From contig CM066919.1 in NCBI GenBank assembly GCA_033964015.1, positions 434,001-498,000 of the forward strand: DNA of 64,000 nt. Direction: 5' to 3'. Positions within the stretch are counted from its first letter, which is position 1. Each line of letters starts with the position of its first letter. Positions 21,978 through 33,344 of the stretch are shown here, piece after piece. The DNA is from Scolanthus callimorphus (taxonomy: Eukaryota; Cnidaria; Anthozoa; Actiniaria; Edwardsiidae). Position numbers and translations under genes: made by a program. Under the pieces are notes generated by a model, which made no database searches, was not told the DNA's origin, and saw only the letters and a program-made list of their open reading frames with translations.

Positions 21978-22172
21978 TGTCTTTAGTATAATTATTCAAG
22001 TGATTATAAGAATTTCCGCGCCTGACTTGTTGAGAGGTTTGCTTTCTCTCGCTATAATCACCATTAAATGATTGGGAGTGCGCGCGCGAGTTTCGTTATG
22101 ATCGTGAAAAAATCCCCAAAACAAGATTGTTTTGTCGTTTGAATCACTTGAGAAATACTTATACTAAGACAG
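21978..22172. mobile_element. inverted-repeat element, CTGTCTTTAGTATAATTATT termini
   Basis: CTGTCTTTAGTATAATTATTCAAGTGATT at the left pairs with a diverged complement ending at about 22172 (AATCACTTGAGAAATACTTATACTAAGACAG). Related words recur near 45146-45200. Non-coding. Confidence 0.6.
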
Positions 22173-22509
22173 TTAGTCGCCTCAGGCTCCGTGATTATCG
22201 GTGAATAATCACCTCGACTTCGGCGACTTACATAGTATCTGTTATAGGTTATCTGTTATCTGGGGGTTACAATTTTTTTCAAGCCATTTAGGGGGAGGGT
22301 CCCGATTTTCACCCCAAACACGCTCATTGGTTGAAATGACACGGTAGCTAGTCCTTTTTTTTTTGCGCTGTCGATTTTGGTTTAGAGTTTTCCTGTTTTG
22401 CTGGCAGTCAAACTTTCTAAGCTAATTATTGCCGTGGCCTGTCAATGCACTCGCCACACTTCCTCTTGCGTCGTGGTCCAGCCACCTTATTGACAGATTT
22501 TGAAAGTTG

Positions 22510-22573
22510 CAATCTCGTACCCAGAGCCCGTCGTCTTCTGGCCAATAGATGACGGGCCCTAGGTACGAGATTG
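22510..22573. mobile_element. 64-bp palindromic MITE
   Basis: CAATCTCGTACCCAGAGCCCGTC pairs with GACGGGCCCTAGGTACGAGATTG across a loop of about 18 bp. Confidence 0.7.
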
Positions 22574-23470
22574 TGAACGTTGGAGCTATAGTAAGTTTTG
22601 CGCATGCGTAAGAAGCTGCCACCAGAACTCGCGGAAGAGGTCTGGGTACGTGCGCACGCGCACGCGTTCGAATTCTGTATTTTCACGTCATAGAGGGTTT
22701 GACTGCTTATTATCTCAGAATTCTTCACTCGTGATTGTCGGTAGCCTACGCAGTTTTTCGCTGCCGAAAAACTAAAGAAGAAGAAATGGAAAACAAAACC
22801 AGCACAGAAGAAATGGAGAAATGCAAGTAAACACATCATTTTACTTAAACAATTCTCAACCCCGAAATCTGCTGGCACTGTTTGTTGGATTGCTAGCATT
22901 GTCTCGCGATCTTTTTCTTGCGCTTTTCTTGCGCACTATTGCGCTTGTGCACACGTCTAGTTTGAATCAAGTGAACGCACGCAAGCGTAAGCAACTATAG
23001 TGTCCGCTTGCGTCGCTGTTATTGACTCTTGCTTTGCGTTCACTGCGTCCTGTGCTTGCACTTTCGTTCCAGTGAGAATCATCCTTAAAAGCCTATGATA
23101 TAGGCAGCATTTTTGTCAAACACGGACATTTATTGATGGGTATCCTTTACAAGTTACCTGTCTCCTTCTCGCCTACTTGGCAGAAAGGCCTTATCTTTTA
23201 GAGTAACAAATTATTTGGACCAAGGCATGTTTCATATATTTAGGGATGAAATTGAAAATTTCCGACGATCATCCCCGACCAAAAACTATGGGAGTCAGCC
23301 CCCTCCTGATTGACTAGTGGTTGTGTATCTGCGTTTAGTTTTCGATAGTCAACTGAAATCTGCTCTATGAAGTCTATGATACACAATGGCGATTTCGTAT
23401 GACTGTGAACAGTGCCGCAAAAGAGTTGTTCCGCGCCGCGACCGTTCCGCGACAACGCGATTTCGTTCGG
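22574..23470. other. gene-free stretch
   Basis: No exon or element with clear ends. Minus-strand frames across 22426-22899 lack recognisable features. Confidence 0.35.
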
Positions 23471-23477
23471 TATCTAC

Positions 23478-23990
23478 AGCAGGCCAGGTTCGGTACCGCC
23501 ACCGCGACAGTACCGCCCCGTGTCACGGTACTTTTCATAGTCATACGAAATCTGCTCTAGTACCGCCCCCTTGGTCCGTCAGGCCAGGTTCGGTACCGCC
23601 ACCGCGACAGTACCGCCCCGTGTCACGGTACTTATCACAGTCTTATGAAATCTGCTCTAGTACCGCCCCCTTGGTCCGTCAGGCCAGGTTCGGTACCGCC
23701 ACCGCGACAGTACCGCCCCGTGTCACGGTACTTTTCACAGTCATATGAAATCTGCTCTAGTACCGCCCCCTTGGTCCGTCAGGCCAGGTTCGGTACCGCC
23801 ACTGTGACAGTACCGCCCCGTGTCACGGTACTTTTCATAGTCATACGAAATCTGCTCTAGTACCGCCCCCTTGGTCCGTCAGGCCAGGTTCGGTACCGCC
23901 ACCGTGACAGTACCGCCCCGTGTCACGGTACTTTTCACAGTCATACGAAATCTGCTCTAGTACCGCCCCCTTGGTCCGTCTCAGTCCCTT
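23478..23990. repeat. GC-rich tandem repeat, exact 100-bp period, about 5 copies
   Basis: TCTGCTCTAG recurs at 23551, 23651, 23751, 23851 and 23951. Each unit includes CCAGGTTCGGTACCGCCACC and GACAGTACCGCCCCGTGTCA. Copies differ at a handful of positions, with no length change. Because 100 is not a multiple of three, the frames through it rotate and are not genes. It is strikingly GC-rich against the surrounding AT-rich DNA. Confidence 0.95.
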
Positions 23991-24785
23991 ACCTGGAATG
24001 TAGCAGTCATCATTGCCGTTCCAATTTATTTTGACGTTAGGCAGATTCACAGGTATGATTTTCCCCTGGGCTAATGCAATTTCAACGCGGCTAGTAGCTG
24101 AGGGTTGAAGCTTTAGTCGTAGTATACCGTTGTTACGTTCATGGGAGACTTGGTGGATTATTGCTGACAACCTCATCTTATCGTCGCCTTCATTGACGCA
24201 AAATATATATTTTTTAATTAGTTTCGGCATCACGCAAAACTATGGATACATGGTAATACTAACCAATAATAGTGACGCGCGCCCGGATTTTGATAAACCC
24301 ATTTCATCAAGCCTCAGAGAAAAGATAGATGAACATTCCATTTGTTGTGTATAGTATGGGTTTTGGGAGAGGGGGAGTTTGTTTGGGAGTTTGAGTACTC
24401 ATTTGACAATTGAATGAACTAAAAAAGCGTTAAAAGAACATCAGTTTTGCCTAATCAAAACTTGGGAATCTTGCAAGAATTTTTTTTGGGGAGCCACAGA
24501 GGCTGCATGACTTTTATTTTCTTATTTTTGCCCTTGTATGAATATTTTTTTTTTTGCTTTATTAAGGCCTCGCTTTTGTGCCAAAGTATATTGATTCTGT
24601 GATTACATTATAGCTCAGGTATTTACCGCCCTCACGTCCCATTTCGGAATATTACCTTGTGCATTTAGCCCGTTTAGTCAGTAGTCGTTGTAGATTTAAG
24701 GAAGGTTGTGGTTAAGTCGCTTGGCACTTGGTAAAGTTACCTTTTGGATACCCTTTGGGACCGATATGTAAGTGATCTTTATTGT
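23991..24785. other. gene-free stretch with a dispersed-repeat fragment
   Basis: 24276-24345 matches the minus strand of about 12110-12180. Otherwise nothing was identified. Confidence 0.4.
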
Positions 24786-25207
24786 AAACGATTTTCATTG
24801 AGGTAACCAGGCCGCTCATTGTCTCGGTCGTGTGGGATTAAGTTATGGGAAATGGGTTGACCGAGGTAAAGAGCGGCTGAAGGCGGACGGAAGTACGCGG
24901 TATATGTTACGTCGCCGAAGGGGAGGTGGGTGGGTCGAAATCTACTAGCGACTCACGGGCTTACGTATCTTCTGAGTGAAAAGGCCATGAATCAAAGTCA
25001 GGATTCCTTTAAATAAGACAAGACTTGTCAAAGGAATGTATCCTTAATTCAACAACACGCTGTTACATAAGAGTGTTATGTAACCCACACATTTCAAGAC
25101 TTCGCGGCATAATTACTCAATGAAAATAGTAAACGATTTTCATTGAGGTAACCAGGCCGCTCATTGTCTCGGTCGTGTGGGATTAAGTTATGGGAAATGG
25201 GTTGACC
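24786..25207. repeat. direct duplication of a 77-bp segment
   Basis: AAACGATTTTCATTGAGGTA ... GGGTTGACC occurs at 24786-24862 and again, apparently identical, at 25131-25207. The 194-bp segment described next lies between them. Confidence 0.85.
24937..25130. repeat. 194-bp direct repeat, copy 1
   Basis: It starts GAAATCTACTAGCGACTCAC and ends CAATGAAAATAGT. It appears identical to 26801-26994. It lacks TG...CA ends, a primer-binding site or coding sequence between the copies, so an LTR pair is not supported. Confidence 0.9.
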
Positions 25208-25669
25208 TCGGATCGAGCAGCCTACAGCTTACTATGTATCTGCCAAAGACCTTATTTGCCCAATAACCCTTCCAAAAGGGTACCTTTTCCCAAAACTCAG
25301 AAAAACCCTTCCCTTTCACAGTTAAGGGCAGTGCCCGACTTAGCCAGTAGGGAAGCTTTCCCACAAACCAGGTTTTACACGCTATGTTAACGTGTCTGTG
25401 GCTTAGCATCTTGACAAGTATACGAAAAATTGTCGGAATACCAGACGCAAAAAGAGCACAAAAAACTAAGCTTAAAAAGGAAAGTTCCCAATAGCCAAGT
25501 CGGGCCAAAAACTCATCAAAGATGAATTGAAGGGTTTCTATAAGAAAACCCATATTGGCGCGACCAGGATACCGGGCACTTGGAAAAAGAAACTTAGAAT
25601 TCTTAGCAGTTCTACTTACTAATGTCTAAATAAGAGTTCAATATACAAACCAGCAAATGTGAGGAATAA
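25208..25669. other. gene-free stretch before the minisatellite
   Basis: A 121-codon minus-strand frame (25188-25553) has no recognisable motif. Nothing else was found. Confidence 0.3.
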
Positions 25670-26556
25670 GGCTCCAAAGCTCGACACACGAGCCAACATG
25701 GTATTTTGAATAAATCCAATAAAGGGCACGACACACAGCAAACATGGTATTTGAATGAATCCAATTTAGGCTCGACACGAGCGAACATGATTTTGAATAA
25801 ATCCAATTTAGGCTCGACACACGAGCGAACATGGTATTTTGAATAAATCCAATTTAGGCTCGACACACGAGCGAACATGGTATTTTGAATAAGTCCAATT
25901 TAGGCTCGACGAACGAGCGAACATGGTATTTTGAATAAATCCAATTTAGGCTCGACACACGAGCGAACATGGTATTTGAATAAGTCCAATTTAGGCTCGA
26001 CACACGAGCAAACATGGTATTTTGAATAAGTCCAATTTAGGCTCGACACACGAGCGAACATGGTATTTTGAATAAGTCCAATTTAGGCTCGACGAACGAG
26101 CGAACATGGTATTTTGAATAAGTCCAATTTAGGCTCGACGAACGAGCGAACATGGTATTTGAATAAGTCCAATTTAGGCTCGACGAACGAGCGAACATGG
26201 TATTTTGAATAAGTCCAATTTAGGCTCGACGAACGAGCGAACATGGTATTTTGAATATATCCAATTTAGGCTCGACACACGAGCGAACATGGTCTTTTGA
26301 ATAAGTCCAATTTAGGCTCGACACACGAGCAAACATGGTATTTTGAAGAAGTCCAATTTAGGCTCGACGAACGAGCGAACATGGTATTTTGAATAAGTCC
26401 AATTTAGGCTCGACGAACGAGCGAACATGGTATTTTGAATAAGTCCAATTTAGGCTCGACACACGAGCGAACATGGTATTTTGAATAAGTCCAATTTAGA
26501 CTCGACACACGAGCAAACATGGTTGATTTTGAATAAGTCCAAATTAGAGCTGGAAG
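25670..26556. repeat. 46-bp minisatellite, about 19 copies
   Basis: The unit contains GCTCGACRMACGAGCGAACA, then TGGTATTTTGAATAARTCC and AATTTAG. Two variant sites (ACACACGAG versus ACGAACGAG; AAATCC versus AAGTCC) are mixed along the array, and some units lost one or more T or A bases. Each unit holds a small hairpin, GCTCG...CGAGC. The first units are the most diverged. Frames through the array are by-products. Confidence 0.95.
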
Positions 26557-26750
26557 CTCGCCATATACGGGGCAAAAAGCGGCACGAACGGGATCGGCAG
26601 ATGCTGCAACAGGCGGGTGGCTGTAGGTATGGCGGCATCTGGAACTGGGCTGGAAGCTCGCCATATACGAGGCAAATAGCGGCACGAACGGGATCGGCAG
26701 AGGCTTCAACAAGCGGGTGGCTGCAGGTATGGCGGCATCTGGAACTGGGC
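26549..26750. repeat. two-copy tandem duplication, unit about 100 bp
   Basis: GCTGGAAGCTCGCCATATAC ... TATGGCGGCATCTGGAACTG occurs twice head to tail with a few substitutions, directly after the minisatellite. Confidence 0.9.
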
Positions 26751-26800
26751 GAGAGCATGTAGACATCGGCTGAGGCAACGTAATCTGGTGAAACGAAAAA

Positions 26801-26994
26801 GAAATCTACTAGCGACTCACGGGCTTACGTATCTTCTGAGTGAAAAGGCCATGAATCAAAGTCAGGATTCCTTTAAATAAGACAAGACTTGTCAAAGGAA
26901 TGTATCCTTAATTCAACAACACGCTGTTACATAAGAGTGTTATGTAACCCACACATTTCAAGACTTCGCGGCATAATTACTCAATGAAAATAGT
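26801..26994. repeat. 194-bp direct repeat, copy 2
   Basis: It appears identical by eye to 24937-25130, in the same orientation, 1.86 kb away. Together they bracket the minisatellite. Confidence 0.9.
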
Positions 26995-28800
26995 TATATT
27001 ATTTAGTTTTAGTTCCGCTATTAGGAATGCGTTTTTAGTCACTATTCGCGCAAGTTTATTAGTTTTTTAGCGAAGTTTTGGTTATTATGGAATTGCTCGC
27101 CTTTACTTTAGCCATTTTACGCTCGCTTAGAGTCATTTAGCATTACGCACTAAAATCTTAGTATGCGCCTACGTTTAGTCGCTTTCGCTTAGTTTTCGCT
27201 TAGTTATAGTCAAGTTACTTCGTATTTGGATTGCATTAGATTTTCGTTAGTTATAGTCTGTTGTTCGTTAGCCTATGTATGATACTTGATTATTTATCTG
27301 ATTTATGCTTGTATATTATTGCTTGTTATATTAGCCTTAATCTTGTATAGTTATTAGCTTTTAAGACCTTTTTTGTTACGTTTTAGTTTCAGTTTACGGT
27401 GTTAAATAGATGTGTTCTTGTATGGTTCGAGTATTTGATTTCGTTGATTGTTAGTCGCACGCTTGGAATTATCTTTGCGATTTGGGCGAAGTTAGGGTAT
27501 ATGCTTCATCGCTGAATGTCACAATAGTCGCCTTATTTGAATATGAATGGTCCTTTTGTTTGATTATGCCTCGTTCTATTAGAAGACGACTATATGGCAT
27601 TCAGCGATGAAGTAGAGACAGTAGATACCGAAGTTAGATGTCACACTAGTGCCAGTCCTCTGGCTCAACTTCTTGCGCGGTCGCGGGCAAAGGGGGTTTC
27701 GCTGTCGTGGGTAGGCTTTGTTTTAGGGTGGCTCAAAGGAGACTGGTGTCTAGAATTGAGAAAATAGCAATGGATTCCAACTCTACAGATATTAAGCTTT
27801 CTTTTGGTATGTAATATGTCTACATTAGCTTTTTATGTATAAGTGCGGACACCACTGAAAGAACAGTAATTTTTCTAACTTTCAGAGCGATTGTGAACTG
27901 ATTTCTGAGCATTAGAAATATAAATTTATGGCCTAATTTAGTTCGATTCTGAAAAAAGTGAAACGATAGAACCACACTAGAATAGTTCATCTTTCAATCG
28001 CACAAGAATAGGTTCCTATTAGAAGGGATTTAGACAGTGAACTTTTGTAACAAAAATTTGACATTTTTGATTAGTGTTTCGAGCCGCTAGCGATGTCTCG
28101 ATCGAAGCTCTGTACATCATGCATGCATACTGTACAAATATTCACTGGATTCAAGAATCAAAGTGAAGAATATCGAGTCTTAGGGAAGGAAAACATATCT
28201 ACGGCAAGAATTTATCACCAAGTAAGAGCAGCAGCTTGTATTTTGAAAGAATTCCTGTGTCTAGTTATACGTGATTGTTATGCTATGTTAACGTTTACGT
28301 GACATTTTAATACGTAGAGGTCAACTTGATGCGTGTTGGTAATTATAATTTACATCCGTAAAAATTAGAAGGTTTACTGTAGTTAGGTTTCACAAAATGC
28401 AAGGTATTTTTATTTAGATATGTTTTAATGCCGAAAAGTAATAGAAGAACCGTGAAATGATGCTTAATTTTGCTTTGTCTTGCGCATTGTCTCGGTAACG
28501 CAACGCGTTGAAATGTTTGCCCAAATCGCGACCTTAATTTCCAAGCGTGGTCCGAGAGTTGCGAATAGTTCACATTTGGTTTCGGTGGTTAGTTCGTGAG
28601 AGTCGTTCTATAATCAAGGCGTTGTCTAATCGATCCATAAGCTAGCACGTCTTCACCAGTAAAATAGTCCCTAATTATTGTTTCGCCTGCATGACCCGTC
28701 ACGACATCGCTGTTTGGTCCTGATTATCATTGCAGGCCTTTACAGTCCGTCTCTTAACAAGCCTATACACCGAATTCAATATTGGCGCCCAGTTCGAAAA
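26995..28800. other. AT-rich stretch with weak coding hints
   Basis: 26995-27420 is rich in TTAG and TTCGCTTAG words. A hairpin element lies at 27502-27613. An ATG at 27772 opens 14 codons up to a donor-like TTTTG|GTATGT, and a frame at 28093-28302 begins MSRSKLCTSCMH. A link between them is unproven. Confidence 0.35.
27502..27613. repeat. hairpin with CTTCATCGCTGAATG arms
   Basis: GCTTCATCGCTGAATG plus AATAGTCG at the left are complemented by CGACTATATGGCATTCAGCG and ATGAAG at the right. The loop is about 60 bp. Confidence 0.6.
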
Positions 28801-28806
28801 GCCATT

Positions 28807-29216
28807 AGATGGGTTCACACTAACGCTCGTAAGAAGGTCTTGAGTGTGCTTAGAGTATACTTTCAGTGTGAACGCCGTGTTGGCTGCTTATGTAAGATAC
28901 TTTGTAGTTATGGTTACGCCGCGTCTTCAAAGCTGCCGAAGTGCGATCTAAAGTAGAACGCAGCCTATACTTTAAATATAAGTACAGTACCTTACCCTTT
29001 TCGAAAACTCAAAACCGCCAATCATGCATTCGCCGTGCCATGTGACTGAAGGCTAGGTTGCAATTGCTTCGCTTTGGCGTTTTGGCGGTCTTTCTTTATG
29101 TTTCTTGCCGTTTCTCGTTCAGTCGAGGCCTCTTCAAGATAGCTGTGTGAACTGTGGTCTCGTTCAAGTAAACGCTTATTTCCCAAGTACTACTTTAGAA
29201 TTGTGTGAACCCACCT
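28807..29216. mobile_element. MITE with AGATGGGTTCACAC termini
   Basis: AGATGGGTTCACACTAA at the left and, in complement, AGGTGGGTTCACACAA at the right, with ATT on each side as a possible three-base target duplication. Length is about 410 bp. Non-coding. Confidence 0.65.
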
Positions 29217-30263
29217 ATTTTTCTGGACTGACTACATTGTAGCCTCGAAATCACGTGGAAACACAAGCGCTTTTGCACGCATTCGAGGCTAGTCAGCAGT
29301 CCAGAACAATGGCTTTTCAATTGGGCGCCATTATTGAATTCAATGAATTCATTATTGACTTACCAATTATTCTTCTTTCAGTGTACTTCACTCCTAAAAG
29401 GGTGCCGCGGGATACCTGTGTACGCGCGAAGCGCGCGAAAAAGTGTCGCGTGTGTGCAGGCATGAATGACGTAATGCTGTAGAGCGGTGAGCGGGTCGTT
29501 TTCTCGCATTTTTCTCCTTATTGGTAAAATTTTCGGAAACCGATTTTTTACCGAATGTACGTGCTCGAGCTTTATTCGTAACTACGACGTATTTAAACTA
29601 AATCGAAAAGATTTCGAAAATTCTGCATGAGACTCACAGCAGTTCAAATAATTGCGAACTTTTAATTATGAAACACTTTTAACTTACTTCACTTCGAAAA
29701 TAATAACCAATCCTAAAAAACCGGGCAATAAGATGCGCGATGCACGAAGCAAAAAAGGGCACAAAAAGGCAAAAAACTGCGTGTTTGAGCAAATCGAGGC
29801 AAAAAAGTGCGCGATACTGACTGGACGTTTCTTGTCTTCTAGCTTAAAAAAAATTCTAACGCTACTTATCGTCGTGTTTCTTCATGATTCCCTTACATCA
29901 TCTTCCTCTACAAGCAATTAATTCTGAATGAGCATTTCAAGTGCATCTTTTGGTGTGTTTTTTTTTTTTTCAGACTACTTTCAAGCGGGACACAAGGTAT
30001 ACAAATCACAAAACATACAGGGTGAGTTGGGCAAAATCGCAAAATTAAAAACTAAAAAACCCTTTTCCAATAGGTGATCAGGGGCACAGCATCGCACAGC
30101 CTTCGACTAAGAGGAAATGTGAAATTCTATGCTAAGCTGGTTGTTTGTCTTCTTGCGTTTCATGTACCATTTTAAAATCCTTATCAACTAAACTATTAAT
30201 CCACGCAGCTGGATTTCAATTTTAGGCCCGTCAATTTTGAAACACGCCCGGGACAGCCGTGAT
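29217..30263. other. gene-free stretch
   Basis: Short frames at 29255 and 29652 have no supporting motif. No element ends were found. Confidence 0.3.
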
Positions 30264-30750
30264 AGTGAAGGTCGGAGACTCTGGTGCCCCAGGGTGCTGT
30301 CTTTTAAGGGACACACACAAAGTTCCCCTTTGAAGTGTGTTCCAATTACGCTGATTACGTCCGGCCTTAATACCAAACTATTGAAACTACTGACCATATC
30401 GCCTAAAATAGTCCACACTAGTAGTCCAGCCCTTGCAGTGGACGTAGTATCAAAGGTCGCATTCAGTTATATACTTGTTTGTGAAGGTTGGAGACCTTGG
30501 CACCCAGAGTGCGGTCTTTAGGGGCACACGCAATGTTGAACTCTGAAGTTTGTTCTTTTACGTTTGCAATTTTTTGTAGCTGAAAACGGCATTAGTTGAT
30601 AAGTTATTTATAAGGTTCCCTAATACCAAACTATTGACACTACTGATCATATAACCTAAAATAGTCCAACTCTAAGTGGACGCTGTATTAATTCTCGCGA
30701 ACAAACAAACTTAATACCCCTTGCATTCACAGTTACATATATACTTGTTT
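30264..30750. repeat. diverged tandem duplication, unit about 220-270 bp
   Basis: Both halves follow the order GTGAAGGTYGGAGAC, GGTCTTT/TGTCTTTTA, AATACCAAACTATTG, CTACTGAYCATAT, CCTAAAATAGTCCA and ATATACTTGTTT. The second half (from about 30481) carries extra sequence. The age is clearly greater than that of the other tandem duplications here. Confidence 0.75.
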
Positions 30751-30878
30751 GTGAAGCTTAAGGACATCAAGTGGTTTTAAAAGAAGGCTCAATGAAGGTG
30801 AGTGTGGAGATCAAAAAATTTGGATTACGGATTCCGGGATTCCCTAAACACACGGGGCGTTAACGCCCTGTCAGTGCT

Positions 30879-30912
30879 TATATAACGGACGTTTTTTAGA
30901 GTGAGTCAGTTC
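30879..30912 (+). promoter_or_regulatory. TATA box with initiator
   Basis: TATATAA at 30879-30885 is followed by TCAGTTC with its A at 30908, the normal 29-base spacing for an animal TATA/Inr core promoter. A donor-ending leader exon follows directly (next entry). This is motif evidence only. Confidence 0.5.
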
Positions 30913-31854
30913 ATACGGTGGATCCTTGATTGCCAAAGTAGTTCACTCAGTACAAGAGGTAAGAGTGTCCTTGTTTGTTTATGATGACTAAATGTACGTA
31001 TAGTCTATGTATACCATTCGCCTTTGTCACACAAGCGCCATCTTGATTTTTCAGCCGATTTTATTCAGCATGGAAACGAAATATAATAATAATAATAATA
31101 ACGTGCTTATATAGCGCTTTATCCTCGCGGCTCAAAGCGCTTTACATTAATGGATAACTCATCCTATAAGAACCAGCTTTATAAACATGAGTGTGTGTTA
31201 GTATTGTGAGTTCTGTGACACTGAGGTTGGGCAACTTCCGACGGTCCTAGTGGTTCTTTAACGTCCCTCTGGTTCCGGTTAGTGTAGTGTATGTGAGAGA
31301 CGGGGCCTACGGTTTAACGTCCTTATCCGAGAAGACGCGAAGGTCTAACCATTTGCAGATGTTAGAGCAAAGGCAGCACCTTCTCCTCAATTATTAGAAA
31401 AAGACCCTGAGTGTTGGCCCGGCCAGGGTTTGAACTCCCAACCTCCCGAACATAAGCCCGGCGCTCTACCACTGCGCTAACCGGTCGTCGGTCGTCGGAA
31501 ACCAAGCAGAGCGCGCGCTTTGCTCATGTTGGAAAGCGAAGCCTCATGATGCTGGGATATTTTTGGTACAAAACTTGACCAAGCTACCAAAAAGTAGATT
31601 GGCTCATTGCTTTTTTCTGCTTTGCCGGTCATTCTATAAACAAAATGGCGGCGCCTTGACAAAGGCGAATTGCCTTGACCCCCACCCCCTAAAGTAGGTT
31701 TGGAAGGTGGAACTGGAAATTGACAGTCGTTTTCAAACTTCTTTAGCCATGAAGACCAAGATGCTCATCGTGATGGCTATGATTGTTATCAGCTTGGCGG
31801 CCATAGCCGAGGTGCAAGGTCGTTGCATTGGCAATGGTTGCGTACATGATCATC
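30908..31854 (+). CDS. candidate small secreted-peptide gene, leader exon and signal-peptide exon
   Basis: The model has a non-coding exon 1 at about 30908-30958 ending AAGAG|GTAAGAG. An intron follows, with acceptor CAAACTTCTTTAG at 31746. Exon 2 (31747-31854) has its ATG at 31749 and ends at a consensus donor CATC|GTAAGT in phase 1. The 35 codons begin MKTKMLIVMAMIVISLAAIA, a hydrophobic signal peptide, with likely cleavage after EVQG. The mature part starts RCIGNGCVHDH, with two Cys that could form a small loop. The protein would be secreted. A possible last exon at 33995 (acceptor TGTTTTGTAG, then a stop at 34019-34021) would give a very short precursor of about 44 residues; this is speculative. 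The family was not recognised. Confidence 0.5.
31083..31487 (-). mobile_element. tRNA-derived SINE with ATT tail
   Basis: On the minus strand the element starts with a tRNA-like head GACCGGTTAGCGCAGTGGTA, which gives an A box TAGCGCAGTGG. A B-box-like GAGTTCAAACCC lies about 30 bp further on. A body of roughly 300 bp ends with CGCTATATAAGCACG followed by an (ATT)n tail at 31087-31103. This is the standard layout of a tRNA-derived SINE. It lies in the first intron of the candidate peptide gene, opposite in orientation. Confidence 0.85.
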
Positions 31855-31992
31855 GTAAGTTATCATTAAGCTAAGCGCGTACGATTTTCTTGATCTCCTT
31901 TCACGCGTCGCTTGCAAAGAGCTATGGAAAATTAACCTAGTCTTTGTGTAGGCCTTTATCACGCACATATGACATTGATTAATAATATTTAG

Positions 31993-32116
31993 AAAATAAC
32001 ACCTATGTTGTATTGTCAATGTGCGCATTCTGATTGGTTAAAAAGCGTGTTTGTAAGAGACCTGAGAAACACGATTGTCACGCAACGCTGTCGCGCGTGT
32101 GTATGTTATTTTCTAA
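31993..32116. other. sequence between peptide exon and foldback MITE
   Basis: Includes TGTGCGCATTCTGATTGGTT and CACGCAACGCTGTCGCGCGT, word types common near MITEs here. No boundary could be set. Confidence 0.3.
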
Positions 32117-32284
32117 AAGCAATAAAAATACTTTCTGCGCGCTCTCTGGTTTCTTACAAACACTCGGGAAATGTTGGTCGAACTGATAAAACTTGAAAGT
32201 CTTTCAAGTTTTGATCAGTTCTCCCAACATCCCCCTCATGTTTGTAAGAAAGCAGAGAGCACGCGGAAAGTACTTTTATTGCTT
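32117..32284. mobile_element. 168-bp palindromic MITE
   Basis: Two arms of about 80 bp meet at AACTTGAAAG/TCTTTCAAGTT (near 32200) with no spacer. The ends are AAGCAATAAAAATACTTTC and its diverged complement. The arms differ at several positions, so it is an aged hairpin. Confidence 0.8.
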
Positions 32285-32429
32285 AAATAAAAGTTATCAG
32301 TAAATGGAATCCAGTTTTCAATCCGTATTTCTCAAACTCATTAATTATTCATGAGGGCGTAGACCAATGGGGTTCTTGCATTTGGTCAGGTGTATGACTT
32401 TGGAAACCCAATGAAACAGCAGTTGAAAA

Positions 32430-32467
32430 TCACTAGTGTTTGGAAACGATTTCCAACACTAGTGATA
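32430..32467. repeat. short palindrome
   Basis: ATCACTAGTGTTTGGAAA and TTTCCAACACTAGTGAT are mirrored around a central CG. Confidence 0.7.
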
Positions 32468-33344
32468 TGAGTTCTTACATAGACTACTCAAACACAATTC
32501 AATAACATGTTTAATTGTCTTGATCGGCAGCTTCTTCTCTTTCTTGTTCTTTAGCGCCAATCCTGCCCGCTCGTCCCGTCCTTCCCTTCTGCGTTCAGCA
32601 AACGTCTGATTGTGAGCAAATCTAACAAAACAAAAATGTTATAAATAAGACTAGTGTTATCAGAACATGCAAACACCAGTTCGTTGTTGCACTCGAATCT
32701 TGTTTTGCCCAAAAGACCCAAAAATATGTTCAGCAATCAAAACTAGCAATCCATTTCCATCCGCTTTAATTTGAACCAAAACGCTGCAAAGCGCTGTTAA
32801 TTTATCAGTCGAAAGCTTACTTAACAAACGTAGGCTAATATTTTGGTTGCTCCTAGTGAATTCACTGCTTTCTAGCTCTCCAAATTACACTGATAATATC
32901 GTGGCTAATGGCATGCTTGGAGCAGAAACGTGGACACATAAACATAAACTAACCTTTGTCGTTGCCATCAAAGAAATTGAAATCCAGGTTGGGCTTTCGT
33001 TCCGGTACGTACCGACGTATCTCGCACACGATTTGGTAGAGAGTTTTGGGCGGATACCGCTATCCTTGCCCGCAAATACTTTCTTTTTCTTCCGCAGTCT
33101 TAGGCGGACGAAACCTTGACTGCGCCATGTTCAAGGTGAAATGGCGATTTAATTAGCATATACAAGGTTGTACAATCTAGCAATTGATTAGATGGCATGT
33201 TCTCTGCCTACAAAAGGGCTGATGTAATCAGCTAATTTGGCGTCTTTGGGCTTATGTAATCACGTTTTTGTTCTTTAACATTCTAAGCGTGATTGCCAAC
33301 ATGATATAAACTGTGTATTTTATTTGTGTGAGAAGTAATTCCAA

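Noticed and set aside
23386..23860. Repeated Pro/Arg-rich peptides in overlapping frames
   Set aside because: The 100-bp period shifts frame in every unit, so no constant protein repeat can be encoded.
25670..26556. CRISPR-like array of regularly spaced repeats with short palindromes
   Set aside because: The whole 46-bp unit is repeated with no unique spacers, and the window is eukaryotic with no cas genes.
24937..26994. LTR pair of a small retrotransposon (194-bp direct repeats)
   Set aside because: No TG...CA ends, primer-binding site, polypurine tract or target duplication; the interior is a minisatellite.
31419..31487. tRNA gene on the minus strand
   Set aside because: The tRNA-like head has a degraded B box and is followed by a SINE body and ATT tail.
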